Shown here: positions 45,858-56,179 of the stretch, piece by piece
Numbering within the stretch: the first letter of the stretch is position 1
Layout: each line of letters opens with the position of its first letter
Assembly (NCBI GenBank): GCA_038277395.1
Contig: CM076195.1
Coordinates: forward strand, 16,500,535-16,564,534
Length of the DNA: 64,000 bases
Source: Dryocosmus kuriphilus
Taxonomy: Eukaryota; Arthropoda; Insecta; Hymenoptera; Cynipidae
Direction of reading: 5' to 3'
The notes under the pieces: model-generated
Told to the model about the DNA's origin: nothing
Seen by the model: the letters and a program-made list of their open reading frames with translations, nothing else
The model's database searches: none
Made by a program: the position numbers and the translations under genes

Positions 45858-46765
45858 CGAGGGCCTACCCAAAAGAAACCGAACTGATGTTGTGGGGAGC
45901 GGAGTTGTTGTAGTACCGGGTTTTTGCCGGTAGGTGCGTGTAAAGGCACTTTTCACCAGTTAGTATGCCAACTGCTATCACTGTGTAAGGTTGCATTTGG
46001 TGTGTGCAATTTTTTTTGTGACTGTTGCTTTACGCGCTCGTCGTTTTTTGTGATGGTTGATTTTCGTGATCAGCGTGCCAACGTGAGGTTTTGCTTCCTG
46101 CTCGGGAAAACGGGCACAGAAACTCTTCAAATGTTGAAAACGGCCTACAAGGATGATGCTATGGGAAAAACTCAAGTGTTCGAGTGGTTTTCTCGTTTTA
46201 AAAGTGGGGAAATGTCAATTGACGATCAACCTCGCTCTGGACGTCCTTCGACGGCCCGAACCGACGAAAATGTTGAAAAAATTCGTGAAATCATCCTGGA
46301 AGATCGACGAAGGACCATCGAAGAAGTTGTGCAACAGTTTACGATGGAAAAGGCCTGATTTGTGGCAGTCGGGGGACTGGTTTTTCCACCACGACAACGC
46401 CCCTGCTCACACAGCTCTTTCTGTGCGCCGATTTTTGACCAAAAATAGCATGGCCACTGTTCCTCACCCACCCTATTCACCCGATTTAGCCCCCTGTGAC
46501 TTTTTTTTATTCCCCCGAATGAAAAGGGGCATGAAAGGAAAGCGTTTTGCGGATGTAGCTGAAGTGAAGGAAAAAAACGACGGAGGCGCTGTCAAGCATC
46601 ACAAAAGAGGAATTTAAAAAATGTTTCGAACAATGGAATAAAAGATTAGATAAGTGTATTGTCTCCAATGGAGAGTACTTTGAAGGAGATTAAATTTTTT
46701 TTGTAGAAAAATCAAAATAATAACTTTGTACAAAAGTAGTTCGGTTTCTTTTGGGTAGGCCCTCG
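45858..46765 (+). mobile_element. Internally deleted mariner (908 bp)
   Basis: Flanked by TA on both sides (45856-45857, 46766-46767). The TIRs are identical for 28 bp, beginning CGAGGGCCTACCCAAAAGAA. It carries the two ends of a mariner transposase with the middle missing. It lies inside the transposase gene of the hAT-like element, which it split. Confidence 0.92.
46053..46690 (+). pseudogene. mariner transposase, internal deletion
   Basis: The N-terminal helix-turn-helix region starts at ATG 46053 (MVDFRDQRANVRF, SGRPSTART) and runs to about 46350. The frame then jumps across a deletion to the catalytic part, with FFHHDNAPAHTALSVR (about 46385-46430) and PPYSPDLAPCDFFLFPRMKR (about 46470-46530). 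The first catalytic Asp region lies in the missing stretch of several hundred bases. The second Asp (HDN) and the third-position Asp (PCD, as in D,D34D mariners) are kept. The C-terminus shifts frame at about 46590. Inactive. Confidence 0.88.
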
Positions 46766-48844
46766 TATATGTGTTCCTCCTTATGGATTTTGCGGTGGGA
46801 GTGACCAGCATCATCTCTTTCTATATATAGAGTTGAATCTTTCCGTCCATCGAAGTACAAGCCCCAAGGCTTCCCTTCAGGAAGATAGTCAGACTGCAAA
46901 TCAGATCTTAGTTTTTGGCGCTCCCGACGGACTTTGCTACGGTCAACTACATCAGCTACGCTCTCTTCAGGTAAAGTAATACCTATATCTTGCAGGAGCG
47001 CTGATGCAAGTTCTACAGCACTCCTATCTGACACCTTCCTTCTGTCACAGGCTCTAGCAAATGTACTTAGACGAAGCCATGTTTGTGGGATAGACTTTGG
47101 GCAGGCGGATGAATCCGCATCGTCCTCAGAGTTGCTATTTGAGTGAGGATCATTCACGACAAGGGAACATTCAGCAAAAGGCTTATGTTTATTCCGCTCA
47201 GCACTGTAATATGCTTCTCTTTTGGACGCCCTTTCCTGTAGTTTTCTGACGCATTCCAACTTTTGCATATTTTGTTGAGTGACTTTCCTGTCTAGACTAG
47301 CCATCAGCATCACCCGCGCATCCCTCTGATCTAACAGAAATGCTTGCTCCCTTTCAGGGACATTTTCTGTACTTGCGCAAGTGCAGGAGGAAAATGAATC
47401 GCATTTGCACTTGGAAATATCAAACAACTTGCTCATCTTGCTTTGAAAAGACTGCACCTTATTCTGTGTTGCTTTGCTATCAGGACACAATTTCCTTTTT
47501 TTGCGCAGGTCTCGGCAACATAAGTGATATTGAACGACTAATTCTTTAATGCGCTGTTCTTGAACAATAGGAATAGAAGACCTCTGCCATACTTCACACA
47601 GTCTGCCCACAATTTGTTTAGCGACGTCAGTAACAGTGGGGATCTGCTTTGAAGTGAGGAAGGATTGATAGCGCATCCAATCGAAGTGTTGGAGCACTTT
47701 TTGGATGGTCGGCAAATACGTACAGGTAGAAACAATCTCGTTAGGATGCCCAAAGATATCGTAGACTGTTTGAACTCTAGTCAACGCCATCAAAACGAGA
47801 GGAGAGAGGACAGAAGAGAAAGAAATAAGCCCTAGTCAAAAATGAAATAACTAAGTAAGGCTCAGAAGCCGAAGACACAGAAAAAACAGAATAGTACGGA
47901 AGAGCGATCGACACAACCTTTCACCCAGAAGCATAGATTGTAGATACAGAATGAGCTTGACGGAAGTCACGCCTCCGCCCTTCCAAATCACGCTAACCTA
48001 CTGCGCTGCACTGAAGCAGACTCCTAGCATGTCAGAACAGGCTGCTGGAATATTTAGCAGCAAAAAACGAGCTAGGAGCTGCAATTAAATACATTTGTAT
48101 CATCAACATCGGTGATTAATGACCGGCGGTTCTCTGGGTAAAACAGACGAATTTCAGGCAATTTTGGCTTCTTTCCCCCTTCCTCTTGGGTCATTTTAGC
48201 CTACTACAAAGCATTTGTATTACCTTACCCATACCATGTAGTCCTAATATCAGTGATAAATGCAAGAAAAGTGAAAAAAGTCACCTCCAATCATATTTGA
48301 ATTTTGCTATAATTGTACTAGATTTTCGAAACTTTGAGGCCGTTGGACCAGTAGAAGATATCTTTCGACAGATTTGGGATTTTTCACGCTTGTTGTGGAC
48401 GCGACGGAGCATCGCTTCACACCTATGGCGTTTCGATCGGCCGAAACAAAAAAATTTCGCTCCACCCTAGTGCACAGGCGAAGAGGAAGAGGGAAAGAGC
48501 GTGTTAGATAAAGTTAGGTGGATACTGGACGGTTGTGGACAAGGGGAAGGCTGGGTGAAGAGCTTAGAAAAGAAAAGGGAAGAGAGGATGTATGTGGAAA
48601 GAGAAACCCAAAATCGAAATTGAAATATGTACAAGGAAGATTAGTGTTGCGTGACTTCGTAAAGCTTGAAGAATAATTGTAAGAGGAAACGGAAACCCTG
48701 GAAGGTCTCGAGCACTTGTTAGATATTAGAAAATACTTGTAGATAGTAAGATAGTACGAGGTAAAAATTTAAGAACTTGTACATAATGAAACAATAATAG
48801 GTTAAGATAAGCATAAGGCATAGTGGTTAAGTGAAATTGTACTA

Positions 48845-50072
48845 CATGGTAAGAGAAGTCCCGAGCCTCGCACAGAGATGTCGCCACTAGGATTAAACCA
48901 TGTTTGTTTTCGTTGAGAACCAGCCTTTACACAGCACCACAATGAGTTTCGTGACATTGCATGCATTAGTTTTCGAATAACAGCTAATTGTGTCAGACAA
49001 GCTTTGGTTTCTCGCGAACAATGGAAAGAGACGAGTTTCGGATTTCAATAAAACATTGTTTTTTAATGGGAAAAAATACCGTCCAGGCCAAGGAGTGGTT
49101 AGATAAATGCTATCCAACATCCGCACCATCAACTGCAACCGTAAAACGCTGGTTTGCGGACTTCAAACGTGGTCGTACCAGCACCGATGATGCTCAGCGC
49201 AGTGGACGGCCCTCTGAGGTCACCACACCGGAAAACATTAAAAAAATCCATTTGATCGTTTTGAATGATCGGAAAGCGAAGTTGCGTGAAATAGCAGAGG
49301 CCGTGGGTATATCGATAGAATGCGTTAGCAACATTTTGCATGAACATTTGGGGATGAAAAAGCTGATCGCAAGATGGGTGCCGCGTTTGCTCACACCGGA
49401 CCAGAAGCAGCAACGTGTTGAAGATTCCAAGCGTAATTTGGCCTTCATTATTACACTCCTGAGTCCAACAAACAGTCTGCAGAGTGGTTGGAAGCAGGTA
49501 GCAGCCGTCCGAAGCGTCCAAAGACGCAACAGTCGGCCGGGAAGGTTATGGCAAGTGTTTTTTGGGATGCAAGAGGAATAATCATGATTTAACATTTGGA
49601 AAAGGGAAAAACCATCACAGGTGACTACTACATTGCTCAACTGGATCGTTTAAACGAGGAAATTTAAAAAAAAACGGCCGCTCATGGCAAGGAAGAAAGT
49701 GCTGTACGACCACGACAACGCACCAGCACATTCATCGATGAAAACGACGGCCAAATTGAGCGAATTGCGCTACCAATTGGTTAAGCATCCTCCATATTCA
49801 CCAGATCTGGCCCCCAGCGACTACCATTTGTTCCCAAACTTGAAAAGGTTTCTTCAGGGAAAGAAATTTTCGTCGAATGCTGAAGTCATGGCCGAAACAG
49901 AGGCGTATTTTGAAGGTCTCAATAAATAATTTTTTTCGAAAGGTATCGAAATGCTGAAGGACCGCTGGAACAAGTGCATTACTTTAAATAGAGAGTACAC
50001 CGAAGAATGAAAAAGGTTTTAAGGTAAAAAATTAATTTTTTCCTTGTGAGGCTCGGGACTTCTCTTACCATG
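48845..50072 (+). mobile_element. mariner element, near full length (1228 bp)
   Basis: The TIRs are identical for 25 bp, beginning CATGGTAAGAGAAGTCCCGA, and are flanked by TA (48843-48844, 50073-50074). It sits in the LINE 3' UTR. Length is close to the 1.3 kb of full mariners. It differs in sequence from the mariner at 45858, so two lineages are present. Confidence 0.92.
49021..50010 (+). pseudogene. mariner transposase lacking the first catalytic Asp
   Basis: ATG 49021 starts MERDEFRISIKHCFLMGKNT, with two helix-turn-helix motifs (KEWLDKCYP, LREIAEAVGISIECVSNIL) and the linker WVPRLLT at about 49377. At about 49445-49450 the sequence passes directly from SKRNLAFI to YYTPES in another frame; the block that should hold the DETW motif (first Asp) is absent, a deletion of roughly 75 bp. 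Then come YDHDNAPAHS (second Asp, about 49705) and PYSPDLAPSDYHLFPNLK (third Asp, about 49795-49850). Several further frameshifts and stops. Inactive. Confidence 0.88.
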
Positions 50073-50127
50073 TAGTAAATGATATAAAGGGAACGAAACC
50101 CTCAAACCCATAAGGGAGGGTAATAAA

Positions 50128-50465
50128 CGAATCAATCAAAATAAATAAAATAAATAAAATAAAATATATAAAATAAATAAGATAAATGAAGCAAATAAAA
50201 CAAGTAAAATAAATACAATAAATACAATATATACAATAAATAAAATAAATAAAATAAAATAAAATTAATAAAATAAGTAAAATAAATGAAAACGAAGTAA
50301 AGTAAAATAAAAGGAAAATGAAACAAAATAGAGTAAAATAAAATAGAACAAAACAAAATAATACAAAGCGAAACAAATTAAATAAAAAGAAAAGTAAACA
50401 AAATCAAAATAAAATAAAAATAAAAAAAAAAGAAATAAAATAAAGAAAACAAAATAAAATAAAAA
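50128..50465 (+). repeat. (AAATAAAATA)n tail and microsatellite
   Basis: A-rich AAATA repeats directly after the LINE 3' end, grading into AAAAC-containing variants. The - strand Phe/Tyr/Ile open frames here are artefacts. Confidence 0.85.
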
Positions 50466-50469
50466 CTAT

Positions 50470-50990
50470 TTTACGCATGCTTTTCTTTCTTAATTTCATT
50501 TAAATGCACAGCTTTCTAATATTAAGAGCCTAAATATGTTATACTAAATAAGAAAGTCGAAAAGAATATTTTAAGATGATTTGTTGCATCATCATCTTGC
50601 ACATATGTATACATATAATATAAGATAGAGTCTCAAATTCTAATTTACATGCACGTAGCAATAAGCAGTGGTGGCTCTTTTAATCTCTGTACGGGAAGCC
50701 TTCTGCACATGCGTGAGTTACCGACGCCGGTATTTTTCTCGGTCGCTAATGCAGATTTCTGCCAGGGGAGTAACCGCTGTCGATATGTTATATGTGTGCA
50801 TAGTTTCTTGCTAGTGAAACAGAATAAAAAAAAAACATGGATGAAAAAGACTAAAAGGATTCTGAAGTAAGTATTAATTACACAGCCCCACAAAAAAAAA
50901 TTTTTTGTCCACGAGACCACACCACCATATCTATATGTTCTTATTAATTGATGTAAAAACTTGGACAGGAGAATCATTATGTAGTTGAAA
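50470..50990 (+). repeat. Left inverted arm of a ~6.5 kb composite repeat
   Basis: 50470-50880 matches the complement of 56580-56990: shared blocks are TTAGAAAGCTGTGC-like, AAGTCGAAAAGAATATTTTA, GATGATTTGTTGCATCATCA-like, CGGTATTTTTCTCGGTCG-like and AAAAGGATTCTGAAGTAAGT. The arms are about 85% alike by eye. 50880-50960 (ACAGCCCC, GACCACACCACCATATCTAT) recurs direct at 52068-52125. Confidence 0.78.
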
Positions 50991-51705
50991 CAAGTAGGTA
51001 CTGAAAAATGTTGTATTCAATTATTACACACCATAAATCTATCCTCCTCCTCCTCCTTCTCCTCCTACTCCTTGTCGTCCTCCTCCCCCTCTTCAAGTAA
51101 TGTTATATTAATGTTAAAGTATATTTAAAGTAATGCTAAAGCAATGTTAAACTAATGTTAAAGTATAGTTAAAGTAATGTTAATTTACATTAAAATAATA
51201 ACTTATATATTCTATATTTACACACACTCATACAATATAGCACTCATTCACTATCTACATCCATTCTTTCATAATCATCCTCCTCCTCCTTCCTCTCCTC
51301 CTCCTCCTCCTCCTTCTCATCCTCCTCCTCATGTTAAACTAATGTTAAAGTATAGTTAAAGCAATGTTAAAGCAATGTTAAACTAATGTTAAAGTAATGT
51401 TAATATAATGTTAAAATAATGTTTAACTAATGTTTAAGTATAGTTAAAGTAATGTTAAAGTAATGGTAAACTAATGGTAAAGTAATGTCAATGTAATGTT
51501 AAAGTAACGTTAAAATAATGTTAAAGTATTGTTAAAGTAACGTTAAAGTATAGTTAAAGTAATATTAAAGTATAGTTAAAGTAATGTTAATTTACATAAA
51601 AATAATAACTTATATATTCTATATTTACACACACTCATACAATATAACACTCATTCACTATCTACATCTATTCTTTCATCATCATCCTCCTCCTTCTCCT
51701 CCTAG
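50990..51705 (+). repeat. TAATGTTAAAG minisatellite with CCT tracts and a ~115-bp spacer unit
   Basis: 11-12-bp units (GTTAAAGTAAT, GTTAAACTAAT, GTTAAAGTATA) alternate with CCTCCTCCT tracts and a conserved spacer (AATAATAACTTATATATTCT...ACACACTCAT...TATCTACATCCATTCTTTCA) seen at about 51185-51280 and 51595-51685. Non-coding. Confidence 0.85.
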
Positions 51706-51759
51706 GTTAATATAAACAAGTTTTGAGCAAGCACGTGCATCCAGATTGGACAAAAGAAT

Positions 51760-52130
51760 CATTTATACTAAAATCAAATAAGAAATATTGAATTAGTTAC
51801 CTAGAAGCACTTTTAAAGTCAAAAATTTCGATATTCATCTGTCGGAGAAAAGTAATAAAGGTTGGGAAGTAAACCGTTGTAATATTTTACAAAGAATTTC
51901 TTAAAACGTAAGACTTACGTTGGTTAGTCTTTGACTTTATCATCAAATTGAATGTTTATTTGAGGGAAGCTATAGGATAAGAGATAATAGAAAATATATT
52001 TTAAAAAGAGGAGTTTCATATATTTTAAAACGAGGAGTTTCATATATTATAATTTCAGGGTTAAATAATACAGCCCCGCAAAAAAATTTTCTGTGTAAGA
52101 GACCAGACCACCATATCTATATACTTTTGG
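51760..52130 (+). repeat. ~350-bp dispersed repeat, also at 56180-56610
   Basis: AGAAATATTGAATTAGTTAC, ATTTCGATATTCATCTGTCG and CGTAAGACTTACGTTGGT recur in the same orientation at 56180-56610, the second copy carrying an extra ~130 bp near 56310-56440. It marks the edges of the composite repeat units. Confidence 0.75.
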
Positions 52131-52389
52131 GGTCGCTGAGTCCGAATCCGGGGTCAGCTTTTCTCCATCAGGTCAGATTTTTGAGAAAATTGATTTTCTT
52201 GGAAATTTCTTTGAAACAACGTAGGGCGCCAACCTGAAGTTCTAGAGACTTTTGATAGGGCTCAAATTAAAGTTAAAACCTTTTTCTTTAAGATACTTAT
52301 ATCTAAAAAAATGTTTCGGTCGTCTATCTTGAGCGGTAATGGGATTTTACTACTCGCGCGCGCTACACTTCGCCGCTCGGGTACAGAGG

Positions 52390-52880
52390 AGGTTTAACAT
52401 TATTTTAAGATTATATTAAAATGTTTTTAAAATTAGTTTAACATTACTTTTACATTACTTTAACTATACTTTAACATTAGTTTAACATGAGGAGGAGGAG
52501 GAGGAGGAGGAAGAGGAGGATGATTATGAAAGAATGGATGTAGATGGTGAATGAGTATTATATTGTATGAGTGTGTGTAAATATAGAATATATAAACTAT
52601 TATTTTTATGTAAATTAATATTACTCTAACTATACTTTAATGTCACTTTATCTACACTTTAATGTTACTTTAACTATACTTTAACATTATCTTAACATTA
52701 CTTTAACATTACTTTAACTATATTTTAACATTAGTACAACATTACTTGAAGAGAAGGAGGAGAAGGACGAGGAGGAGGAGCAGGAGGAGGAGGAGGATAT
52801 ATTTATGGTGTGTAATAACTGAATCCAACTTTTTTCAGTACCTACTTATTTTGACTACATAATTATTCTCCTCTCCAAGC
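52390..52880 (-). repeat. Same minisatellite composite, inverted
   Basis: ACTTTAACATTACTTTAACT units, a GGAGGA tract and the inverted spacer (52545-52620). From 52790 it mirrors the sequence at 50945-51050 (GTAATAACTGAAT, TTTCAGTACCTACTT, ATTCTCCT.TCCAAG), ending abruptly at about 52880, where LINE gag sequence begins. Confidence 0.8.
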
Positions 52881-54070
52881 TGCTGAAGCTCTGTAAGTCA
52901 GAGGATCTAGGTCAAGGAGTGGGTTACGTAGAGAAAGCGCAAAATACAATGCGCTCAATGGGGAACTCGTTTAGAAGCCTCAATAGTTATACGGAGGGGT
53001 ACATGGTGAGCATTAATAGGCTGATCCGGGAGAAGATAGGCAAGAAGTAAAAAGAAAAGTCTCTCCTGAGCTGCACCTTCAAGGAGAAGACGGCTTCCAT
53101 TTCTACACAGACGGAGCCGCAAGCGATGCCGAAGGAAGCGACGGAGACGCGCAAGCGGGAGAAGGAAACGACCCCCAGCCTGCCTAATGGATCCGGAGCC
53201 GAGAAGCTGGCCCTAAAAGAGACCAGGAGCAAGGACGGGTCGCCTAGTCAAAGGTGGTGAGCACGAAGACCAAGAAGGTGAAGGCGGTGAAGGAGAAGAC
53301 GGTTGAAGGAGACGCAGCGCCATCCGGGTGCGGCATTCCTGCAAAGCGATAAAGAAGAGGAGAAGAATCCCGCGGGAGGCCGTGACGATCACGCCAGCGC
53401 CGGGGATGAAGTACACGGATGCACTGGAGGACATCCAAAAGAAGGTGAAGCCGGAAGACCATGGCGAGAACGTCAAGGCGACCCGGCAGACGAGGACGGG
53501 GGACGACCTTATTGAGGTGGACGCCAAGGCAGAGGAGCGGCAGCACTTCGGGGATGCCATCTCGAAGGCCCTTGGACAAGCCGGATATGTTTGACATCAC
53601 GTCCCAAGGGCGCAGATCGTATTCTACGACATAGTCGAGACTGCGGAGGCTGCTGACGTGGAGGTAGCGGTGAAGGCGGCCTTGGGAGACCAGATTGGGT
53701 CTCCACCAAGGGTGAATCTCATCAAGAGGAGCAACAGAGGCTGCATCCTAGCTTTTGTTGAGCTGGATGCGGCCGCTGCTGTTAAGTTGGAGAAGGCGGC
53801 CCGACCAAAGTTTGGGTGGGTGAACTGCCGAGTGAAGACGCATAGCGCTGAAGCCCGGTGTTATAGATGTCACACTCTGGGACCCGTCGCCCGCGAGTGT
53901 GCAGCGGAAAACTGCAGCAAATGCTGCAGAAGACGCTACGAGGAGCGGCACAAGGCGGTGGAATGCCAAAACCTGGCGATTCCCCGCCCACCGGCAACAG
54001 CCAGGAGGAAACTCTAGGACAGCAAGCCAGAGGAAAATGCTAGAGAGCGTAGAAAACGGCACCCCATGAA
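52881..54070 (+). pseudogene. LINE gag (ORF1) fragment with zinc knuckles, R1/TRAS-like
   Basis: A GC-rich island in AT-rich repeats. The N-terminal part (LSKLLKLCKSEDLGQGVGYV, 52881 onward) stops at TAA 53048-53050. A later frame (53328-54017) has one TGA at 53592-53594 and reads MKYTDALEDIQKKVKP, then the RRM-like EVAVKAALGDQIGSP and AFVELDAAAAVKLEKAA, then knuckles CYRCHTLGPVARECAAENC and SKCC (about 53860-53930). This is the layout of R1/TRAS-clade gag proteins, which package LINE RNA. ORF2 is absent: only the gag region remains, embedded in the minisatellite composite. How a 5' fragment without a 3' end was retained is odd, since LINE truncation normally removes the 5' end. Confidence 0.7.
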
Positions 54071-54126
54071 GTAATGCGAAAGCGATTTCAGGGGGGCTCA
54101 ATGCCAAGAAGAAAAGGGAGGAGGTT

Positions 54127-54596
54127 TTAGTGGTTAGGCCTAATCTGACAACTCCTCTCCCTCCTCACTGGGAATCTCACTTGTACGATCCCTTGTGCGC
54201 CGGGCGTGGAGATGTCTAACATGGAAGCCCCACACGTCGGGCAGTAATGCGTTTCCTCTTCCCTTCCAAAGACAAAAAAAATCATCCTCATCATCGTCAT
54301 CATCATCGTCTTCATTAGTATCATCATTACTGATTATCACGGATGATGAATTATCGCGTTGATAAAATTTTTCTTTATCATCTTCTTATTCTATTCTTCG
54401 CTTCTTCACTTGTGACTCCAATTCAGGTTTAACCATGTAAGTAATGCCCACAAGTTTCTTTAATGGAGACGATTTTAGTTTGATTTCTTCTTGAATAGCT
54501 GGATCCTCATTATGTTTCAATTTTGTCTGCTTTCGATGAATTGCCTTACTACTCTTTCTATTCTGTTTGTTGCTAATTTGAATTGTTCTTATAGCT
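54127..54596. other. Unassigned stretch after the gag fragment
   Basis: Contains a (CAT)n-type tract at about 54283-54330. Overlapping - strand frames with poly-Asp or poly-Met are tract artefacts. One frame reads HYCPTCGASML, too short to assign. Confidence 0.35.
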
Positions 54597-54627
54597 TTAG
54601 GAATCTTTACAATTTAGCGAAAGCCTC

Positions 54628-54670
<43 letters not shown>

Positions 54671-54767
54671 AGACACGATTCTTTGCTAAGCAAGAGTATT
54701 TCACATGTCTCTTTAAATTAATGAATCCTGAATAAACTCTTGAGCAATTTGGACATATGGAAGTCAT
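54597..54767 (-). pseudogene. C2HC zinc-finger fragment followed by poly-Asp
   Basis: A 56-codon - strand frame (ATG 54767 to a TAA near 54597) starts MTSICPNCSRVYSGFINLKR and goes on HVKYSC. Spacing C-x2-C-x12-H-x4-C matches the C2HC fingers of insect lola/BTB-type factors. It then runs into Asp coded by a (CAT)n tract (54630-54671). No other finger or gene part is nearby. It could be an exon relic or captured sequence. The finger itself is convincing; the gene identity is not. Confidence 0.45.
54630..54671 (+). repeat. (CAT)n microsatellite
   Basis: About 14 CAT units, read as poly-His on + and poly-Asp on -. Confidence 0.92.
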
Positions 54768-54834
54768 TTTGTCATTACCACAACACAGATGACTGTTCGG
54801 TCACCAGTACTGAGTTTTATATATACTCCTCAAC

Positions 54835-56130
54835 CTCCTCCTTCTCCTAATGTTAAACTATTGTTAAAGTAATGCTAATGTAATGTTAAAGGAATGTTAA
54901 ATTAATGATAGAGTATAGTTAAAATCGTGTTAAAGTTATGTTAAACTAATGCTAAAGTAATGTTAATGTAATGTTAAAGTTATGTTAATTTAGACTTCTA
55001 GCTCCTCCTCCTCCTCCTCCTCCTCCTCCTCCTCCGCCTCCTCAAGTATGTTACACTAATGTTAAAGTAATTTTAATGTAATTTTAAAGTAATGTTAAAC
55101 TAATGTTAATGTATAGTTAAGGTAATGTTAAAGTATAGTTAAAGTGATATTAAAGTATAGTTAAAGTAATGTTAATTTGCATAAAAATAATAACTTATAC
55201 CATATGTTTACACACACTCATACAATATAACACTTGTTCACTATCTACATCCATTCTTATCATCATCATCCTCCTCCTCCTCCTCCTCCTCGTTCAACCT
55301 CATGTTAAAGTATAATTAAAGTAATATTAAAATAATGTTAAACTAATGTTAAAGTAATGTTAATGTAACGTTAAAGTGATGTTAATGCAATGTTAAAGTA
55401 ATGTTAAACTAATATTAAAGTACAGTTAAAGTAATGTTAAAGTATAGTTAAAGTAATATTAATGTATAGTTAACGTAATGTTAATTTGCATAAAAGTATT
55501 AACTTATATATTCTATATTTACACACACTCATACAGTATAACACTCATTCACTATCTGCATCCATTCTTTCATCATCATAATCCTCCTCCTTCTCCTCCT
55601 CCTCCTCATGTTAAACTAGTGTTAAAGTATAGTTAAAGTAATATTAAATTATATTTAAAGTAATGTTCATTTACATAAAAATAATAGCTTATATATTCTA
55701 TATTTACACACACTCATACAATATCACACTCAATCACTATCTACATCCATTCTTTCATCATCCTTCTCCTCCTTCTCCTCCTTCTCCTCCCCTCCTCATG
55801 GTAAAGTAATGTTAAATTATAGTTAAAGTAATGTTAAGCTAATGTTAAGTAAATGTTAATATAATGTTCAAGTAATGTTAAACTAATGTTAAAGTAGTGT
55901 TAATATAATGTTAAAGTAATGTTAAACTAATGTGAAAGTATTGCTAAAGTAATTTTAAAGTATAGTTAAAGTAATATTAAAGTATAGTTAAAGTAACGTT
56001 AATTTACATAAAATTAATAACTTATATATTCTATAATTATACACACTTATACAATATAACACTCATTGACTATCTGCATCCATTCTTTCATCGTCGTCCT
56101 CCTTCTCATCCTCCTCCTCCTCCTCGGTTA
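54835..56130 (+). repeat. TAATGTTAAAG minisatellite composite, right block
   Basis: Same 11-12-bp units, CCT tracts and spacer as at 50990-51705. The spacer occurs four more times (about 55175-55265, 55485-55575, 55670-55765, 55995-56095), giving a higher-order unit of about 190-330 bp. The number of short units between spacers varies. Confidence 0.85.
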
Positions 56131-56179
56131 ACATAAACAAGTTTTGAGAAAGCTCATGCATCCAGATTGGACCACAGAA

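Larger units (their letters stand above)
44634..47790 (-). pseudogene. Transposase of the hAT-like element, split by a mariner
   Basis: Two open blocks, 47790-46768 and about 45855-44634, form one gene of about 748 residues. Their frames agree once the mariner (908 bp) and one TA are removed (910 bp). Start ATG at 47790; a further codon upstream is TTG. Block 1 carries a Cys-rich region (CKCDSFSSCTC) and PWGLYFDGRKDSTLY, which holds a candidate first Asp. Block 2 has AVGCDGTAVNTG (candidate second Asp), LICLLHFNELPLRHL and HPENLLLCMLADDRKHIRE. I recall many uncharacterised animal proteins with this layout. I see no BED finger or clear hATC domain, so the family is open. No other break is visible. 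Confidence 0.7.
44039..48469. mobile_element. hAT-like DNA transposon, 4.4 kb, ~400-bp TIRs
   Basis: Inverted ends of about 400 bp (44039-44436 and 48073-48469) share CGAAATTTTTTTGTTTCGGC, TTCACTTTTCTTGCATTTAT and CCTAGCTCGT. It is flanked by the 8-bp duplication GTGCACAG (44031-44038 and 48470-48477). The right end reads TAGGGTGGAG on the complement, a hAT-type YAGGG terminus; the left end lacks these 10 bases. The LINE ORF2 continues correctly on the far side. It encodes one transposase on -, interrupted by a mariner. The 8-bp duplication plus YAGGG end supports hAT. Confidence 0.85.
40999..48623 (+). pseudogene. LINE ORF2: APE endonuclease and RT, interrupted by a hAT-like element
   Basis: The endonuclease starts at 40999 (MRVAFWNSSGLMNKDEEFW, LSETWVDEKGW). 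RT motifs appear at 42578-43310: NQTGFRKGMGTVDDI, ALFVDFKAAFDSVNR, LRQGCKLSALL and LAYANDVVLLAEN, where the usual YADD is YAND. Frames change repeatedly. A CxxC-type knuckle (CKYWMSEEMKMC...HVLERC, about 43945-44035) is cut by the insertion at 44039. The C-terminus resumes at 48470 and ends at TGA 48621-48623 after RWILDGCGQGEGW, which matches copy A at 38266-38487. Non-functional. Confidence 0.8.
39374..50128 (+). mobile_element. LINE, near full length, carrying hAT-like and mariner insertions
   Basis: Without its insertions (44039-48469 and 48845-50072, each with one target duplicate) the element is about 5.1 kb: 5' UTR from about 39374, ORF1 (39648-40824), ORF2 (40999-48623) and a 3' UTR ending near CCCATAAGGGAGGG (50109-50122), followed by an AAATA tail. 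APE endonuclease and L1-like coiled-coil ORF1 place it among APE-type LINEs; I cannot fix the clade. Many stops and frameshifts. Two 3' fragments of the same family lie at 38056-39290 on -. Confidence 0.82.

Noticed and set aside
46226..46480. - strand open frames over the mariner
   Set aside because: Antisense to recognisable transposase motifs.
53213..53600. - strand Ser/Leu-rich frames
   Set aside because: Antisense of the GC-rich gag fragment.
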